In this document: positions 9,280 to 17,855 of the stretch, piece by piece | Layout: each line of letters begins with the position of its first letter | Position numbering within the stretch: the stretch's first letter is position 1 | Assembly: GCA_945876935.1 (NCBI GenBank) | Contig: CAMCQA010000001.1 | Span: 84,092 to 148,091, forward strand | Length of the DNA stretch: 64,000 nucleotides | Reading direction: 5' to 3' | Source of the DNA: an uncultured Clostridia bacterium | Lineage (GTDB): Bacteria; Bacillota; Clostridia; Peptostreptococcales; Anaerovoracaceae | Made by a program: the position numbers and the translations under genes | Notes under the pieces: generated by a model | Databases searched by the model: none | What the model saw: the letters and a program-made list of their open reading frames with translations, nothing else | What the model was told of the DNA's origin: nothing

Positions 9280-10632
9280 ATGACGAGACTTTTCGGAACA
9301 GATGGAGTTAGAGGTATAGCAAACCTAGAATTAACACCAGAATTAGCTTTTAGATTAGGCAAGGCTGGTGGCTATGTGCTAGGTAAAGAGAGAAAAGATA
9401 GACCGGTATTTGTAATAGGTATGGATACTAGAATCTCTGGGGATATACTAGAGAGTGCTTTAACTTCAGGAATTTTAGCCGTAGGTGGCGATGTAATAAA
9501 GGTTGGAGTTATTCCAACACCTGCCATAGCTTACTTGGTTAAAAAGTACGGCGCAGATGCGGGAGTTGTAATATCAGCTTCTCACAATCCATATGAATAC
9601 AATGGCATAAAGTTCTTCAATAGTGAAGGCTTTAAGTTAGATGACGATATAGAAGAAGAAATAGAGAATTTAATACTTAGTCATATAGATGCGGCAAAGC
9701 ATGTTACTCATGATAAGGTTGGAGTTGTAAGAGAAGCAGAAGAAAGCGCTATAGAGTTGTACGCGCAGTACCTTCTTGATATTGTTGACTTCTCTCTTGA
9801 AGGAAAGAAAATAGTTCTTGACTGTGCTAACGGAGCCTCTTATCAGGTAGCACCAAAGGTTTATAACGCTTTAGGAGCAAAAGTTGTTGTTATAGGTGAT
9901 AAACCTAATGGCATTAACATAAATGATGGATGTGGCTCAACACATGTAGAGCTTCTTCAGAATACTGTCTTAGAAGAAGGCGCTTTTATGGGATTAGCTT
10001 TTGATGGAGATGCGGATAGACTTATAGCTGTTGACGAAGAAGGACAAGTTATAGATGGTGATAAGTTAATATGCATATGCGCAGCTATGCTGAAAGAAGA
10101 AAATAGACTGAATAACAATATAGTTACAGGAACACTTATGAGCAATATAGGCTTCCATAAATATCTTGAAGAAATAGGATGCGAAACTAGAAGCACAAAC
10201 GTAGGAGATAGATATGTTCTTGAAGATATGCTTAAGACAGGCAGTTTAATCGGTGGAGAACAATCAGGTCATATGATATTCTTAGAAAACTCTACTACTG
10301 GAGATGGACTTTTATCATCTTTGCAGGTTGTAAGAGCAGTGCTTAAATCAGGCAAGAAAGCTTCTGAGTTATCGGATGAAATAAAGATATACCCTCAGGT
10401 ATTGAAAAATGCTAGAGTTACAAATTTAAATAAGAATAAGTATGAAAAGGATCCTGAAATTGTTGAGATGTTAAGCCAAATAGAAGAGCAATTGAAGGAT
10501 AGAGGAAGAGTATTAGTTAGACCTTCAGGTACGGAACCTCTTGTTAGAGTAATGATAGAAGGTGACGATATAGAAGAAATAACTGAGCTTGCAGAGAAAG
10601 CTGCAGAATTAATAACTAGAAAACTAGGATAA
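9280..10632 (+). CDS. glmM: Phosphoglucosamine mutase
   Basis: 450 residues, standard GlmM length. The sequence begins RLFGTDGVRG. The phosphoserine loop is SASHNP with Ser101. The metal loop is DGDAD (242-246), and the phosphate-binding RPSGTEPLVRVM lies near 418-429. It interconverts glucosamine-6-P and glucosamine-1-P for UDP-GlcNAc and peptidoglycan synthesis, and in other Bacillota it binds and inhibits CdaA. It sits between cdaR and glmS with gaps of 1 and 14 bases. Confidence 0.96.
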   Translation: MTRLFGTDGVRGIANLELTPELAFRLGKAGGYVLGKERKDRPVFVIGMDTRISGDILESALTSGILAVGGDVIKVGVIPTPAIAYLVKKYGADAGVVISASHNPYEYNGIKFFNSEGFKLDDDIEEEIENLILSHIDAAKHVTHDKVGVVREAEESAIELYAQYLLDIVDFSLEGKKIVLDCANGASYQVAPKVYNALGAKVVVIGDKPNGININDGCGSTHVELLQNTVLEEGAFMGLAFDGDADRLIAVDEEGQVIDGDKLICICAAMLKEENRLNNNIVTGTLMSNIGFHKYLEEIGCETRSTNVGDRYVLEDMLKTGSLIGGEQSGHMIFLENSTTGDGLLSSLQVVRAVLKSGKKASELSDEIKIYPQVLKNARVTNLNKNKYEKDPEIVEMLSQIEEQLKDRGRVLVRPSGTEPLVRVMIEGDDIEEITELAEKAAELITRKLG

Positions 10633-10646
10633 GGAGATACAGTACT

Positions 10647-12476
10647 ATGTGTGGAATTATTGGATTTATAGGTAAAGACAAAGCTAAAGAATCCCTTTAT
10701 GATGGTCTGAAAAGCATGGAATACAGAGGTTATGACTCTGCAGGCATGGCTATAAATACAGGTCATGGGATTGAAGTGAGAAAACAAATTGGTGGTGTTG
10801 AAGAACTTGCAGCTATTATAGAAGATTCAGATTTTGACGGAAATGTTGGAATAGGACATATTAGATGGGCTACACACGGGGTTCCTTCTACGCCTAATGC
10901 TCACCCTCATCAGAGTCAGAATAAAGAGATAGCTATTGTACATAACGGTATCATTGAAAACTACATAGAAATTAAAGAATGGCTAATAAAAGAGCATAAT
11001 ATAGAGTTTTTATCAGAAACAGACTCTGAAGTTATAGCGCAGCTTATAGGTATTTTTTATGAAGGAGACCTATTGAAAGCTGTAAATAAGGCTGTTGAAC
11101 AGATGAGAGGTGCTTATGCTATAGCTGTTATGGCAAATAGTGAGCCAGATAAACTTATTGCAGTGAGAAAAGATGCACCTTTAATAGTAGGTTTGGGTGA
11201 ATCAAATAACTTCATAGCTTCAGATATACCAGCTGTTTTAAAGCATACTAGGGATATCTATCTAATAGAAAACAACGAGACAGTTCTGCTAAAAGAGAAC
11301 GAAGTTAAAATTTTTGATGGAGAAGGAAAAGAAGTTTCAAGAGAAATTTTCCATGTAACGTGGGATGCTAGTGCAGCTGAAAAAGGTGGTTACGAACATT
11401 TTATGATAAAAGAAATCATGGAGCAGCCACATGCAATTGCAGAGACTTTAAACCAGAGAATCAATGAGGATGGGGAAGTTTCTTTAGATGGAATTAACTT
11501 AAGCGAAGAAGATATAAATAATATTAATAAAATATATATCGTTGCTTGTGGTACTGCTTATCATGCTGGACTTACAGGAAAATATCTAATAGAGAAGTTT
11601 GTTAAGATTCCTGTAGAGGTTGATATAGCTTCTGAATTTAGATATAGAGAGCCTTTAGTTGATGATAAGACTTTATTTATCGCAATTAGCCAATCTGGAG
11701 AAACGCTAGACACATTGGAAGCTCTTAGAGAAGCTAAAAGACAGGGAGCAAGAATTCTTTCTGTTGTAAATGTTGTAGGAAGTTCTGTTGCAAGAGATTC
11801 TGATGATGTTTTCTACACGTGGGCAGGTCCTGAAATTTCAGTGGCATCTACAAAGGCGTATACTACTCAGCTTGTTTGTATGTACTTAATAGCTTTATAC
11901 ATGGCTACAAAAAAGAAAAGTATATCAAAGGAAGAGCGCGCTAGAATAATATCAGAGCTTCAGAGTGTTCCTGCTAAATTAGAATCTTTGCTTGAAAATG
12001 TGGATCACATAAAAGCGCTAGCTGATAAATATTATGAAAGAGAGAGCGTATTCTTTATAGGTAGAGGCTTAGATGTTGGAGCTTCTTATGAAGCATCTTT
12101 GAAGCTTAAAGAAATTTCATATATCAATTCTATGGCTATAGCAGCTGGAGAATTAAAGCATGGAAGTATAGCTTTAGTAGAAGATGGAACACTTATTTTC
12201 ACTTTGGCTAGCCAGGATAAATTGTTTGAAAAGACTCTATCAAATATAGAAGAAGTAAAAGCTAGAGGCGCTGAAGTTATAGGTGTAACAAAGGATACTA
12301 ACTTAGTAATAGAGAAAAAGGCGGATCAGGTTATCTATGTTCCAGCAGCAACAGATGAAGTGATGCCTCTTATAACAGTAGTTCCTATGCAGTTATTTGC
12401 ATACTATGTTGCTAAGAATAGAGGTACTAACGTAGATCAACCAAAGAATTTAGCAAAATCGGTAACTGTAGAATAA
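10647..12476 (+). CDS. glmS: Glutamine--fructose-6-phosphate aminotransferase
   Basis: 609 residues. An N-terminal class II glutaminase domain has the catalytic Cys2 (MCGIIGFIG), followed by two SIS sugar-isomerase domains (SQSGETLDT near 350 is a substrate-binding loop). The conserved C-terminal tail ends KNLAKSVTVE. It makes glucosamine-6-P from fructose-6-P and glutamine, the first committed step of amino-sugar synthesis. It follows glmM by 14 bases, leaving no room for a glmS ribozyme, so feedback must act otherwise. Confidence 0.96.
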   Translation: MCGIIGFIGKDKAKESLYDGLKSMEYRGYDSAGMAINTGHGIEVRKQIGGVEELAAIIEDSDFDGNVGIGHIRWATHGVPSTPNAHPHQSQNKEIAIVHNGIIENYIEIKEWLIKEHNIEFLSETDSEVIAQLIGIFYEGDLLKAVNKAVEQMRGAYAIAVMANSEPDKLIAVRKDAPLIVGLGESNNFIASDIPAVLKHTRDIYLIENNETVLLKENEVKIFDGEGKEVSREIFHVTWDASAAEKGGYEHFMIKEIMEQPHAIAETLNQRINEDGEVSLDGINLSEEDINNINKIYIVACGTAYHAGLTGKYLIEKFVKIPVEVDIASEFRYREPLVDDKTLFIAISQSGETLDTLEALREAKRQGARILSVVNVVGSSVARDSDDVFYTWAGPEISVASTKAYTTQLVCMYLIALYMATKKKSISKEERARIISELQSVPAKLESLLENVDHIKALADKYYERESVFFIGRGLDVGASYEASLKLKEISYINSMAIAAGELKHGSIALVEDGTLIFTLASQDKLFEKTLSNIEEVKARGAEVIGVTKDTNLVIEKKADQVIYVPAATDEVMPLITVVPMQLFAYYVAKNRGTNVDQPKNLAKSVTVE

Positions 12477-12489
12477 TTTTTAATGAACA

Positions 12490-12522
12490 GGTGGTGCTAT
12501 GTAGTTCTTCTAGAGCACCATC
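12490..12522 (+). terminator. Hairpin between glmS and ahcY
   Basis: GGTGGTGCT (12490-12498) pairs with AGCACCATC (12514-12522), including one G-U pair, and TTT follows. The short T-run suggests a weak terminator or attenuator at the end of the cdaA-glmS operon. Confidence 0.45.
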
Positions 12523-12543
12523 TTTCAATTGATAGGGGTTAAT

Positions 12544-13791
12544 ATGAAATATGAGATTAAAGATATAGCCTTAGCACCTAAAGGTCATCAAAAGATACAG
12601 TGGGTTAAGGACAATATGCCAGTATTATCAAGGCTGGAAGAAGAATTTAAAATTACTAGACCTTTTGAGAATGTTAAAATTTCTCTTTCTATACATATGG
12701 AAGCGAAAACTGCTTATTTGTGTAAGGTATTGGCGGCAGGTGGTGCTATACTTTCAGCTACAGGTAGCAATGTTTTAAGTACTCAAGATGATGTAGTTGC
12801 AGCATTAGCAGATAGTGGCATCAGCGTTTTTGCAGTTCACGGTGAGAGTGAAGAAGACTATTTTAAACACATAGAAATGGCTCTTGAGCAAAAATCAAAT
12901 ATTATTATTGATGATGGTGGAGACTTAGTTGCTATGCTTCACAAAAATCGTAAGGATTTAGCCGAAGAAGTATGGGGTGGCTGTGAAGAAACTACTACAG
13001 GCATTGTTAGACTTAAAGCTATGGAGAAGGAAGGCCTTTTGAAATTTCCTATGATTGCTGTAAATGACGCAGATTGTAAGCATCTTTTTGATAATAGATA
13101 CGGAACGGGACAGTCTGTTTGGGATAGTATAATGAGAAATACAAACCTTGTTGTTGCTGGCAAAAGAGTTGTTGTTGCTGGATACGGCTGGTGCTCTAGA
13201 GGAATAGCTATGAGAGCAGCAGGACTGGGAGCAAAAGTTATTGTTACAGAAATAAACCCTATAAAAGCTATGGAAGCAAAAATGGATGGCTTTGATGTAA
13301 TGCCTATGAAAAAAGCTGCACCATTAGGAGATATATTTGTTACAGCAACTGGATGTGTAGCTACTATAGATATAGAAGATATGAAACTGATGAAGGATGG
13401 TGCCATCTTAGCAAATGCAGGTCACTTTAATGTTGAAATAGATATGGAAACTTTAGAAAGTACAGCGTCAGATAAACGCGAAAGTAGACCTAATATAATG
13501 GGATACAAACTGGATGGAAAGTGGATCCATGTTATAGCCGAAGGTAGACTTGTAAATATAGCAGCAGCTGATGGACATCCGGCAGAAATAATGGACTTAA
13601 GCTTCGCTGTTCAGGCTTTAAGTGCTCTATACATTAAAGAAAACTATAAGGAATTAGAATCTGGAAAAGTAATTGAAGTTCCTAGGGAAATAGATGAAAA
13701 AATAGCAAGAAGAAGGCTAGAAGCTTGGGATATAGAAATTGATAAGCTTTCAGAAGAGCAAGAATCTTACTTAAATAGTTGGAATGTATAA
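12544..13791 (+). CDS. ahcY: Adenosylhomocysteinase / SAH hydrolase family
   Basis: 415 residues from ATG 12544, which has a GATAGGGG ribosome-binding site; an upstream TTG (12529) is less likely. Family features include HMEAKTA (51-57), NVLSTQDDV (76-84), the DDGGD segment near 123, EETTTG near 150, and the NAD-binding glycine loop GYGWCSRG. The enzyme hydrolyses S-adenosylhomocysteine to adenosine and homocysteine, recycling the by-product of methylation. The length and missing C-terminal extension fit the short bacterial/archaeal-type branch, some of whose members prefer S-inosylhomocysteine, so substrate preference is open. ywlG follows after 15 bases. Confidence 0.9.
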   Translation: MKYEIKDIALAPKGHQKIQWVKDNMPVLSRLEEEFKITRPFENVKISLSIHMEAKTAYLCKVLAAGGAILSATGSNVLSTQDDVVAALADSGISVFAVHGESEEDYFKHIEMALEQKSNIIIDDGGDLVAMLHKNRKDLAEEVWGGCEETTTGIVRLKAMEKEGLLKFPMIAVNDADCKHLFDNRYGTGQSVWDSIMRNTNLVVAGKRVVVAGYGWCSRGIAMRAAGLGAKVIVTEINPIKAMEAKMDGFDVMPMKKAAPLGDIFVTATGCVATIDIEDMKLMKDGAILANAGHFNVEIDMETLESTASDKRESRPNIMGYKLDGKWIHVIAEGRLVNIAAADGHPAEIMDLSFAVQALSALYIKENYKELESGKVIEVPREIDEKIARRRLEAWDIEIDKLSEEQESYLNSWNV

Positions 13792-13806
13792 TAGGGGGTG
13801 TTTTAA

Positions 13807-14361
13807 ATGAAGGCTTTAAAGGAAGAAACTGCTAAGGCAGTTAGAGAAGTTCTTGAAGAGGCTTGCTTAAATAAAGGCGATATATTTGTAGTAGGATGCT
13901 CTACAAGTGAAGTTATGGGCGGGCGCATTGGAAAAAATTCTAGTATGGAAGCTGCTAGCTATATTTATGAGGCTCTAGATGAAGAACTTAGAAAAAAAGA
14001 GGTTTTTCTTGCAGTACAGTGCTGTGAACACTTAAATAGGGCTATTGTTATAGAAAGAGATGCACTTTTGAATTTGGATCAAAGAGTTAATGTAGTTCCT
14101 CATGAACATGCAGGCGGCTCTTTAGCTACAACAGCTTATAGCCATATGAAAAGTCCTGTTGTTGTAGAAACTATAGTAGCAGATGCAGGGCTTGATATAG
14201 GTGATACCCTTATAGGTATGCATCTTAGAAGAGTTGCTGTGCCGCTAAGAATACCTACTAAGACTATAGGAGAAGCTCATATTTTAGGAGCTAGAACAAG
14301 ACCTAAATTTATAGGTGGTAACAGAGCCGAATACGATAGCAAGTTAGCTAAAGGCAAGTAG
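13807..14361 (+). CDS. ywlG: YwlG/DUF436 family protein (TIGR01440)
   Basis: 184 residues matching the conserved YwlG family throughout: VVGCSTSEVMGGRIGKNS (about 28-45), VQCCEHLNRA (near 79-88), VVPHEHAGGS (near 97-106) and a C-terminal ARTRPKFIGGNRA segment. The biochemical function of the family is unknown to me. The conserved Cys and His clusters suggest an enzyme or ligand-binding role. It is closely linked to ahcY and followed by a strong terminator. Confidence 0.85.
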   Translation: MKALKEETAKAVREVLEEACLNKGDIFVVGCSTSEVMGGRIGKNSSMEAASYIYEALDEELRKKEVFLAVQCCEHLNRAIVIERDALLNLDQRVNVVPHEHAGGSLATTAYSHMKSPVVVETIVADAGLDIGDTLIGMHLRRVAVPLRIPTKTIGEAHILGARTRPKFIGGNRAEYDSKLAKGK

Positions 14362-14394
14362 TGCTCTACTCTAAAAAAGAAAATACAATCATGA

Positions 14395-14428
14395 AGAGGC
14401 TTATTTTAATCAAATAAGCCTCTTTTTA
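14395..14428 (+). terminator. Rho-independent terminator after ywlG
   Basis: AGAGGCTTATTT (14395-14406) and AAATAAGCCTCT (14412-14423) form a perfect 12-bp stem with a 5-base loop and a TTTTT tract. Confidence 0.9.
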
Positions 14429-14482
14429 TATATATAGTGGTTTAATGGCAAAAATACATAAAAAATACACTATATATTTTAA
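14425..14482 (+). promoter_or_regulatory. Pair of candidate NrdR boxes upstream of nrdD
   Basis: Two 16-base sites resemble the NrdR consensus acaCwAtATaTwGtgt. Box 1 (14425-14440) matches in its right half (ATATATAGTGG). Box 2 (14467-14482) matches in its left half (ACACTATATAT). Their starts are 42 bases apart, about four helical turns, and they lie just upstream of the nrdD promoter. AT-richness makes chance similarity possible. Confidence 0.5.
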
Positions 14483-14490
14483 AATTTCTC

Positions 14491-14519
14491 TTGAAAATAA
14501 TATAACTAAATAATATAAT
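14491..14519 (+). promoter_or_regulatory. Sigma-A promoter for nrdD
   Basis: TTGAAA (14491-14496), 17-base spacer, TATAAT (14514-14519), about 108 bases upstream of the preferred nrdD ATG, leaving a leader of about 100 bases. Confidence 0.75.
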
Positions 14520-14626
14520 ATATAATGCACAATATATAGATGAATAGGAAAGCCTAACACAGAAGATATGGTGGAAAGTGAATAGAAAGTAGTTATAACA
14601 CTTTGTTAAGAATAGGATGTGAAACT

Positions 14627-16744
14627 ATGTTTGTAATTAAGAGAGACGGAACGGGCGTTGCTTTTGATGGTAAAAAAATAGAGGTTGCAGTTGAAAAAGC
14701 TATGAAATACGGTAGCGGCATATATCATGCAGATATAGCAAAGGCTGTTGCTAGAGATTGTGAAGAACATTTTAAGAGTAAAGGTATGAATCCTACTATA
14801 TATCAGATTGAGAGTTTGGTATATGATAGATTAATGCATTATGATCATACAGAGACAGCTAGAGCATATGAAGGCTACAGAGCAGTTCAACAGTTTAAAA
14901 GACAAGTAAACACAACGGATACTTCGATTTTGGAGTTAATGCAGAAAGCTAATGAAGACGTAATGATGGAAAACTCAAATAAGAACGCTATCATTTGTTC
15001 TACTCAGAGAGATTTAATTGCAGGAGAAGTTTCTAAGGATATAGCTAGAAGAAAGCTTATACCACCTCATATTGTTCAAGCTCATGATGAGGGATCAATT
15101 CATTGGCATGATATGGACTACACTATTCAGCCAATATTTAATTGTTGTCTAATCAATATAGAAGATATGTTGAGCCACGGTACAGTAATAAATGAAAAGC
15201 TAGTAGAAAGCCCTAAATCTTTTTCAACTGCATGTACAGTTACCACACAGATTATGGCTCAGGTAGCAAGTAATCAGTATGGTGGACAGAGCATTACAAT
15301 CAAGCATCTTGCACCATATTTAAGAAAGACAAAAGAAAAGTTCTTTACTTTCTTTAAAGAAAAATATAAAGATGAAGAGTTAGCAGAGAGTCTAGCAGAA
15401 GATATGATGCTCAAAGATCTAAAGGATGGCGTTCAGACTATAAGATATCAGCTATCTACTCTTATGACTACAAACGGTCAGGCTCCTTTTGCTACAATAT
15501 ATCTAGAAATTGAAGAGGGAAGCCCTTTTGAAAGGGAAGAAGCTCTTATAAGTGAAGAAATGATAAAACAGAGACTGGAAGGTATGAAAAATTACAGAGG
15601 TCAAAATGTTGGAGAAGCCTTCCCTAAGCTAGTTTATCTTCTTGACGAGCACAACTGCCTTGAAGGTGGTAAGTACGACTATATCACAAAGCTTGCTGCA
15701 GAGTGTACTGCTAAGAGGCTTGTTCCAGATTATCAGAGTGCAAAAATGATGAGACAAAATTACGAAGGATGTACTTTCCCGCCGATGGGATGTAGATCTC
15801 ATTTATCACCATTTATGGAAGATGGAAAACACAAGTGGTACGGAAGATTTAATCAGGGTGTAGTTTCTCTAAATTTACCTCAGATTGCAATTAAATCTGA
15901 AGGCAAGATGGGAAATTTCTGGAAGATTCTAGATCAGAGACTAGATTTATGTAAAGAAGCGCTTATGTGTAGACATGAAATGCTTCTAGGAACTCTATCT
16001 GATGTTTCTCCTATTCACTGGCAACATGGTGCCATAGCTAGAATGGAAAAGGGTGAGAAGATAGACCGTCTTTTAAAGGATGGATATTCAACACTTTCTC
16101 TAGGCTATGTAGGAATCTATGAGATGGTTTATGCAATGTTAGGGATAAGTCATACTGAGCCAGAAGGAGAAAGATTTGCTCTAGATGTAATGAACCATAT
16201 GAAAGAGGCATGTAACAGATGGAGAAAAGATACTGGATTAGGCTTTAGTTTATATGGAACACCTGCGGAATCACTTGTTTATAGATTTTGCAGATTGGAT
16301 AGAGCAAGATTTGGAGAAATTCCAAATGTTACTGATAAGCTTTATTATACAAACTCATATCATGTGAATGTTAGAGAAGAAATTGATGCTTTTGAGAAGT
16401 TGAGTTTTGAGTCTAAGTTCCATGGAATTTCTACAGGTGGATGTATCTCTTATGTGGAAGTTCCTGATATGACAAAGAATTTAGAGGCTGTAGAGCAGAT
16501 TATAAACTTTATTTATCATAATATTCAGTATGCCGAAATAAACACTAAGCCGGATGTTTGCTATAAGTGTGGTTTCACAGGTGAAATGACTTTAGGTGAA
16601 GATTTGGAGTGGAGTTGTCCGGATTGTGGAAACACAAATAAAGATGAAATGCAGGTTATGAGAAGAACTTGTGGATACATTGGTACAAACTTCTGGAATA
16701 AGGGAAGAACTCAAGAGATTGGAGATAGAGTTCTTCATCTATAA
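14627..16744 (+). CDS. nrdD: Anaerobic ribonucleoside-triphosphate reductase (class III)
   Basis: 705 residues from ATG 14627, chosen because the ATP-cone begins FVIKRDG and AGGA precedes it; TTG 14603 would add eight residues. An N-terminal ATP-cone (about 1-90) gives allosteric control. The catalytic barrel follows, with a C-terminal zinc site CYKCGF / CPDCG and the glycyl-radical motif RRTCGYIG (radical Gly about residue 683). It reduces NTPs to dNTPs under anaerobic conditions after radical generation by NrdG, encoded next. Candidate NrdR boxes upstream suggest dATP/ATP-responsive repression. Confidence 0.95.
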   Translation: MFVIKRDGTGVAFDGKKIEVAVEKAMKYGSGIYHADIAKAVARDCEEHFKSKGMNPTIYQIESLVYDRLMHYDHTETARAYEGYRAVQQFKRQVNTTDTSILELMQKANEDVMMENSNKNAIICSTQRDLIAGEVSKDIARRKLIPPHIVQAHDEGSIHWHDMDYTIQPIFNCCLINIEDMLSHGTVINEKLVESPKSFSTACTVTTQIMAQVASNQYGGQSITIKHLAPYLRKTKEKFFTFFKEKYKDEELAESLAEDMMLKDLKDGVQTIRYQLSTLMTTNGQAPFATIYLEIEEGSPFEREEALISEEMIKQRLEGMKNYRGQNVGEAFPKLVYLLDEHNCLEGGKYDYITKLAAECTAKRLVPDYQSAKMMRQNYEGCTFPPMGCRSHLSPFMEDGKHKWYGRFNQGVVSLNLPQIAIKSEGKMGNFWKILDQRLDLCKEALMCRHEMLLGTLSDVSPIHWQHGAIARMEKGEKIDRLLKDGYSTLSLGYVGIYEMVYAMLGISHTEPEGERFALDVMNHMKEACNRWRKDTGLGFSLYGTPAESLVYRFCRLDRARFGEIPNVTDKLYYTNSYHVNVREEIDAFEKLSFESKFHGISTGGCISYVEVPDMTKNLEAVEQIINFIYHNIQYAEINTKPDVCYKCGFTGEMTLGEDLEWSCPDCGNTNKDEMQVMRRTCGYIGTNFWNKGRTQEIGDRVLHL

Positions 16745-16753
16745 TATAAATGA

Positions 16754-16781
16754 AAGTGCATCGCCTAAAAACGATGCACTT
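16754..16781 (+). other. Hairpin between nrdD and nrdG
   Basis: Perfect 10-bp inverted repeat AAGTGCATCG / CGATGCACTT with an 8-base loop and no T-run. It probably adjusts nrdD versus nrdG expression or mRNA stability rather than ending transcription. Confidence 0.5.
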
Positions 16782-16799
16782 ATAAATTGAGGAAATTTT

Positions 16800-17303
16800 A
16801 TGAAATATAGTACTATAAGAAGATATGATGTAACAAATGGTCCAGGCGTTCGAACTACTTTATTTGTATCGGGCTGTACCCATAATTGTAAGGAGTGCTT
16901 TAATTTAGAACTCCAGGACTTTAATCATGGCAAAGATTGGACTGAAAAAACTCATAAAGAGTTTATGTCATATGCTTCTAAAAATGAAGTTAAGGGTATT
17001 AGCATATTAGGTGGTGAACCATTACAGCAAATTATGGATGATAGTTTACTAAATCTACTCAAAGAATTTAAATGTGAGATGCCTGAGAAAAGCATATGGC
17101 TTTGGACAGGGGATATATTTGAAGAAGCTATTAAAAATCCTAAGAAACTGGACATAATTAAATGCTGTGATATTATAGTAGATGGACCATTCATTTTAGA
17201 GAAAAAGAATCTTAAACTTAAATACAGAGGCTCAGAAAATCAAAGAGTAATAGATGTTCAGAAAACTCTAAATGAAGGAAATACAGTATTATTGGAGGTA
17301 TAG
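16800..17303 (+). CDS. nrdG: Anaerobic ribonucleotide reductase-activating protein
   Basis: 167 residues, radical-SAM family. The CX3CX2C cluster-binding motif is C26-T-H-N-C30-K-E-C33, followed by a GGEPL motif near 76-80. It uses S-adenosylmethionine and a 4Fe-4S cluster to install the glycyl radical on NrdD, encoded immediately upstream. A GAGGAAA ribosome-binding site precedes the ATG. Confidence 0.94.
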   Translation: MKYSTIRRYDVTNGPGVRTTLFVSGCTHNCKECFNLELQDFNHGKDWTEKTHKEFMSYASKNEVKGISILGGEPLQQIMDDSLLNLLKEFKCEMPEKSIWLWTGDIFEEAIKNPKKLDIIKCCDIIVDGPFILEKKNLKLKYRGSENQRVIDVQKTLNEGNTVLLEV

Positions 17304-17306
17304 AAT

Positions 17307-17717
17307 ATGAATACTTACTACCCAGATTCTAAAATTCCCATAGGAATATGGGATGGAGAGGCAAAAATGCATTATGCTAACTTTACAGTAAATATAGAGT
17401 TTGCTGCAGAGCCTCCTTTTGGAGACTTAATTTATAGAGTTAAAATAGGAGAAGATAAACTTCTTAACAGGTGGATTTATGGTAGAGCTATGATATTCTT
17501 TGATGATAGATATGCTCTGTTTGAATCGGTTGAAGAAAATACATTTGGACCTATAAATACTATATTGGTTGATCTTCATGAGAATAAATATGCAGAACTA
17601 GATGGTTGGTATGATAAGGTAAAGAGTTTTGACAAACCTATTATTTTAATTTCATCTCACTCAGGTGAAGAAAAAATTATAGAGGATATAAATAGTTTGT
17701 CATGGATAATAATATAG
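17307..17717 (+). CDS. Hypothetical protein downstream of nrdG
   Basis: 136 residues, not recognised. TTGGAGG sits 7 bases before the ATG and the gene starts 3 bases after nrdG, so it is translated and likely co-transcribed with nrdDG. It has no signal peptide or membrane helix. Composition is rich in aromatic and acidic residues, with alternating hydrophobic segments such as NFTVNIEF and LIYRVKI suggesting a small beta-rich fold. Location hints at a link with nucleotide reduction, but that is association only. Confidence 0.7.
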   Translation: MNTYYPDSKIPIGIWDGEAKMHYANFTVNIEFAAEPPFGDLIYRVKIGEDKLLNRWIYGRAMIFFDDRYALFESVEENTFGPINTILVDLHENKYAELDGWYDKVKSFDKPIILISSHSGEEKIIEDINSLSWIII

Positions 17718-17731
17718 CAAAAATATACTTG

Positions 17732-17757
17732 AAAAGGGCTTGATAGGCTCTTTTTTA
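17732..17757 (+). terminator. Rho-independent terminator after nrdDG unit
   Basis: AAAAGGGC (17732-17739) pairs with GCTCTTTT (17747-17754) with one G-U pair, followed by more T residues. Confidence 0.7.
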
Positions 17758-17783
17758 TTGCATAACTATACCCGTACAATAAA

Positions 17784-17829
17784 AAGAATCCTTTCAATAG
17801 AGGATAGTAAATCTATTGAAAGGATTCTT
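17784..17829. terminator. Bidirectional terminator between convergent genes
   Basis: A 17-bp perfect inverted repeat (17784-17800 / 17813-17829) with a 12-base loop. T-runs flank it on both strands, so it can end the - strand DUF2207 transcript and back up the nrdDG terminator. Confidence 0.85.
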
Positions 17830-17855
17830 ATTTTTACAAAATTTATTAGTTTACT

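Noticed and set aside
10633..10646. glmS ribozyme
   Set aside because: Only 14 bases separate glmM and glmS, far too few for the ribozyme.
12529..12543. TTG start extending ahcY by five residues
   Set aside because: It would include the ribosome-binding site of the better ATG at 12544 and adds no conserved sequence.
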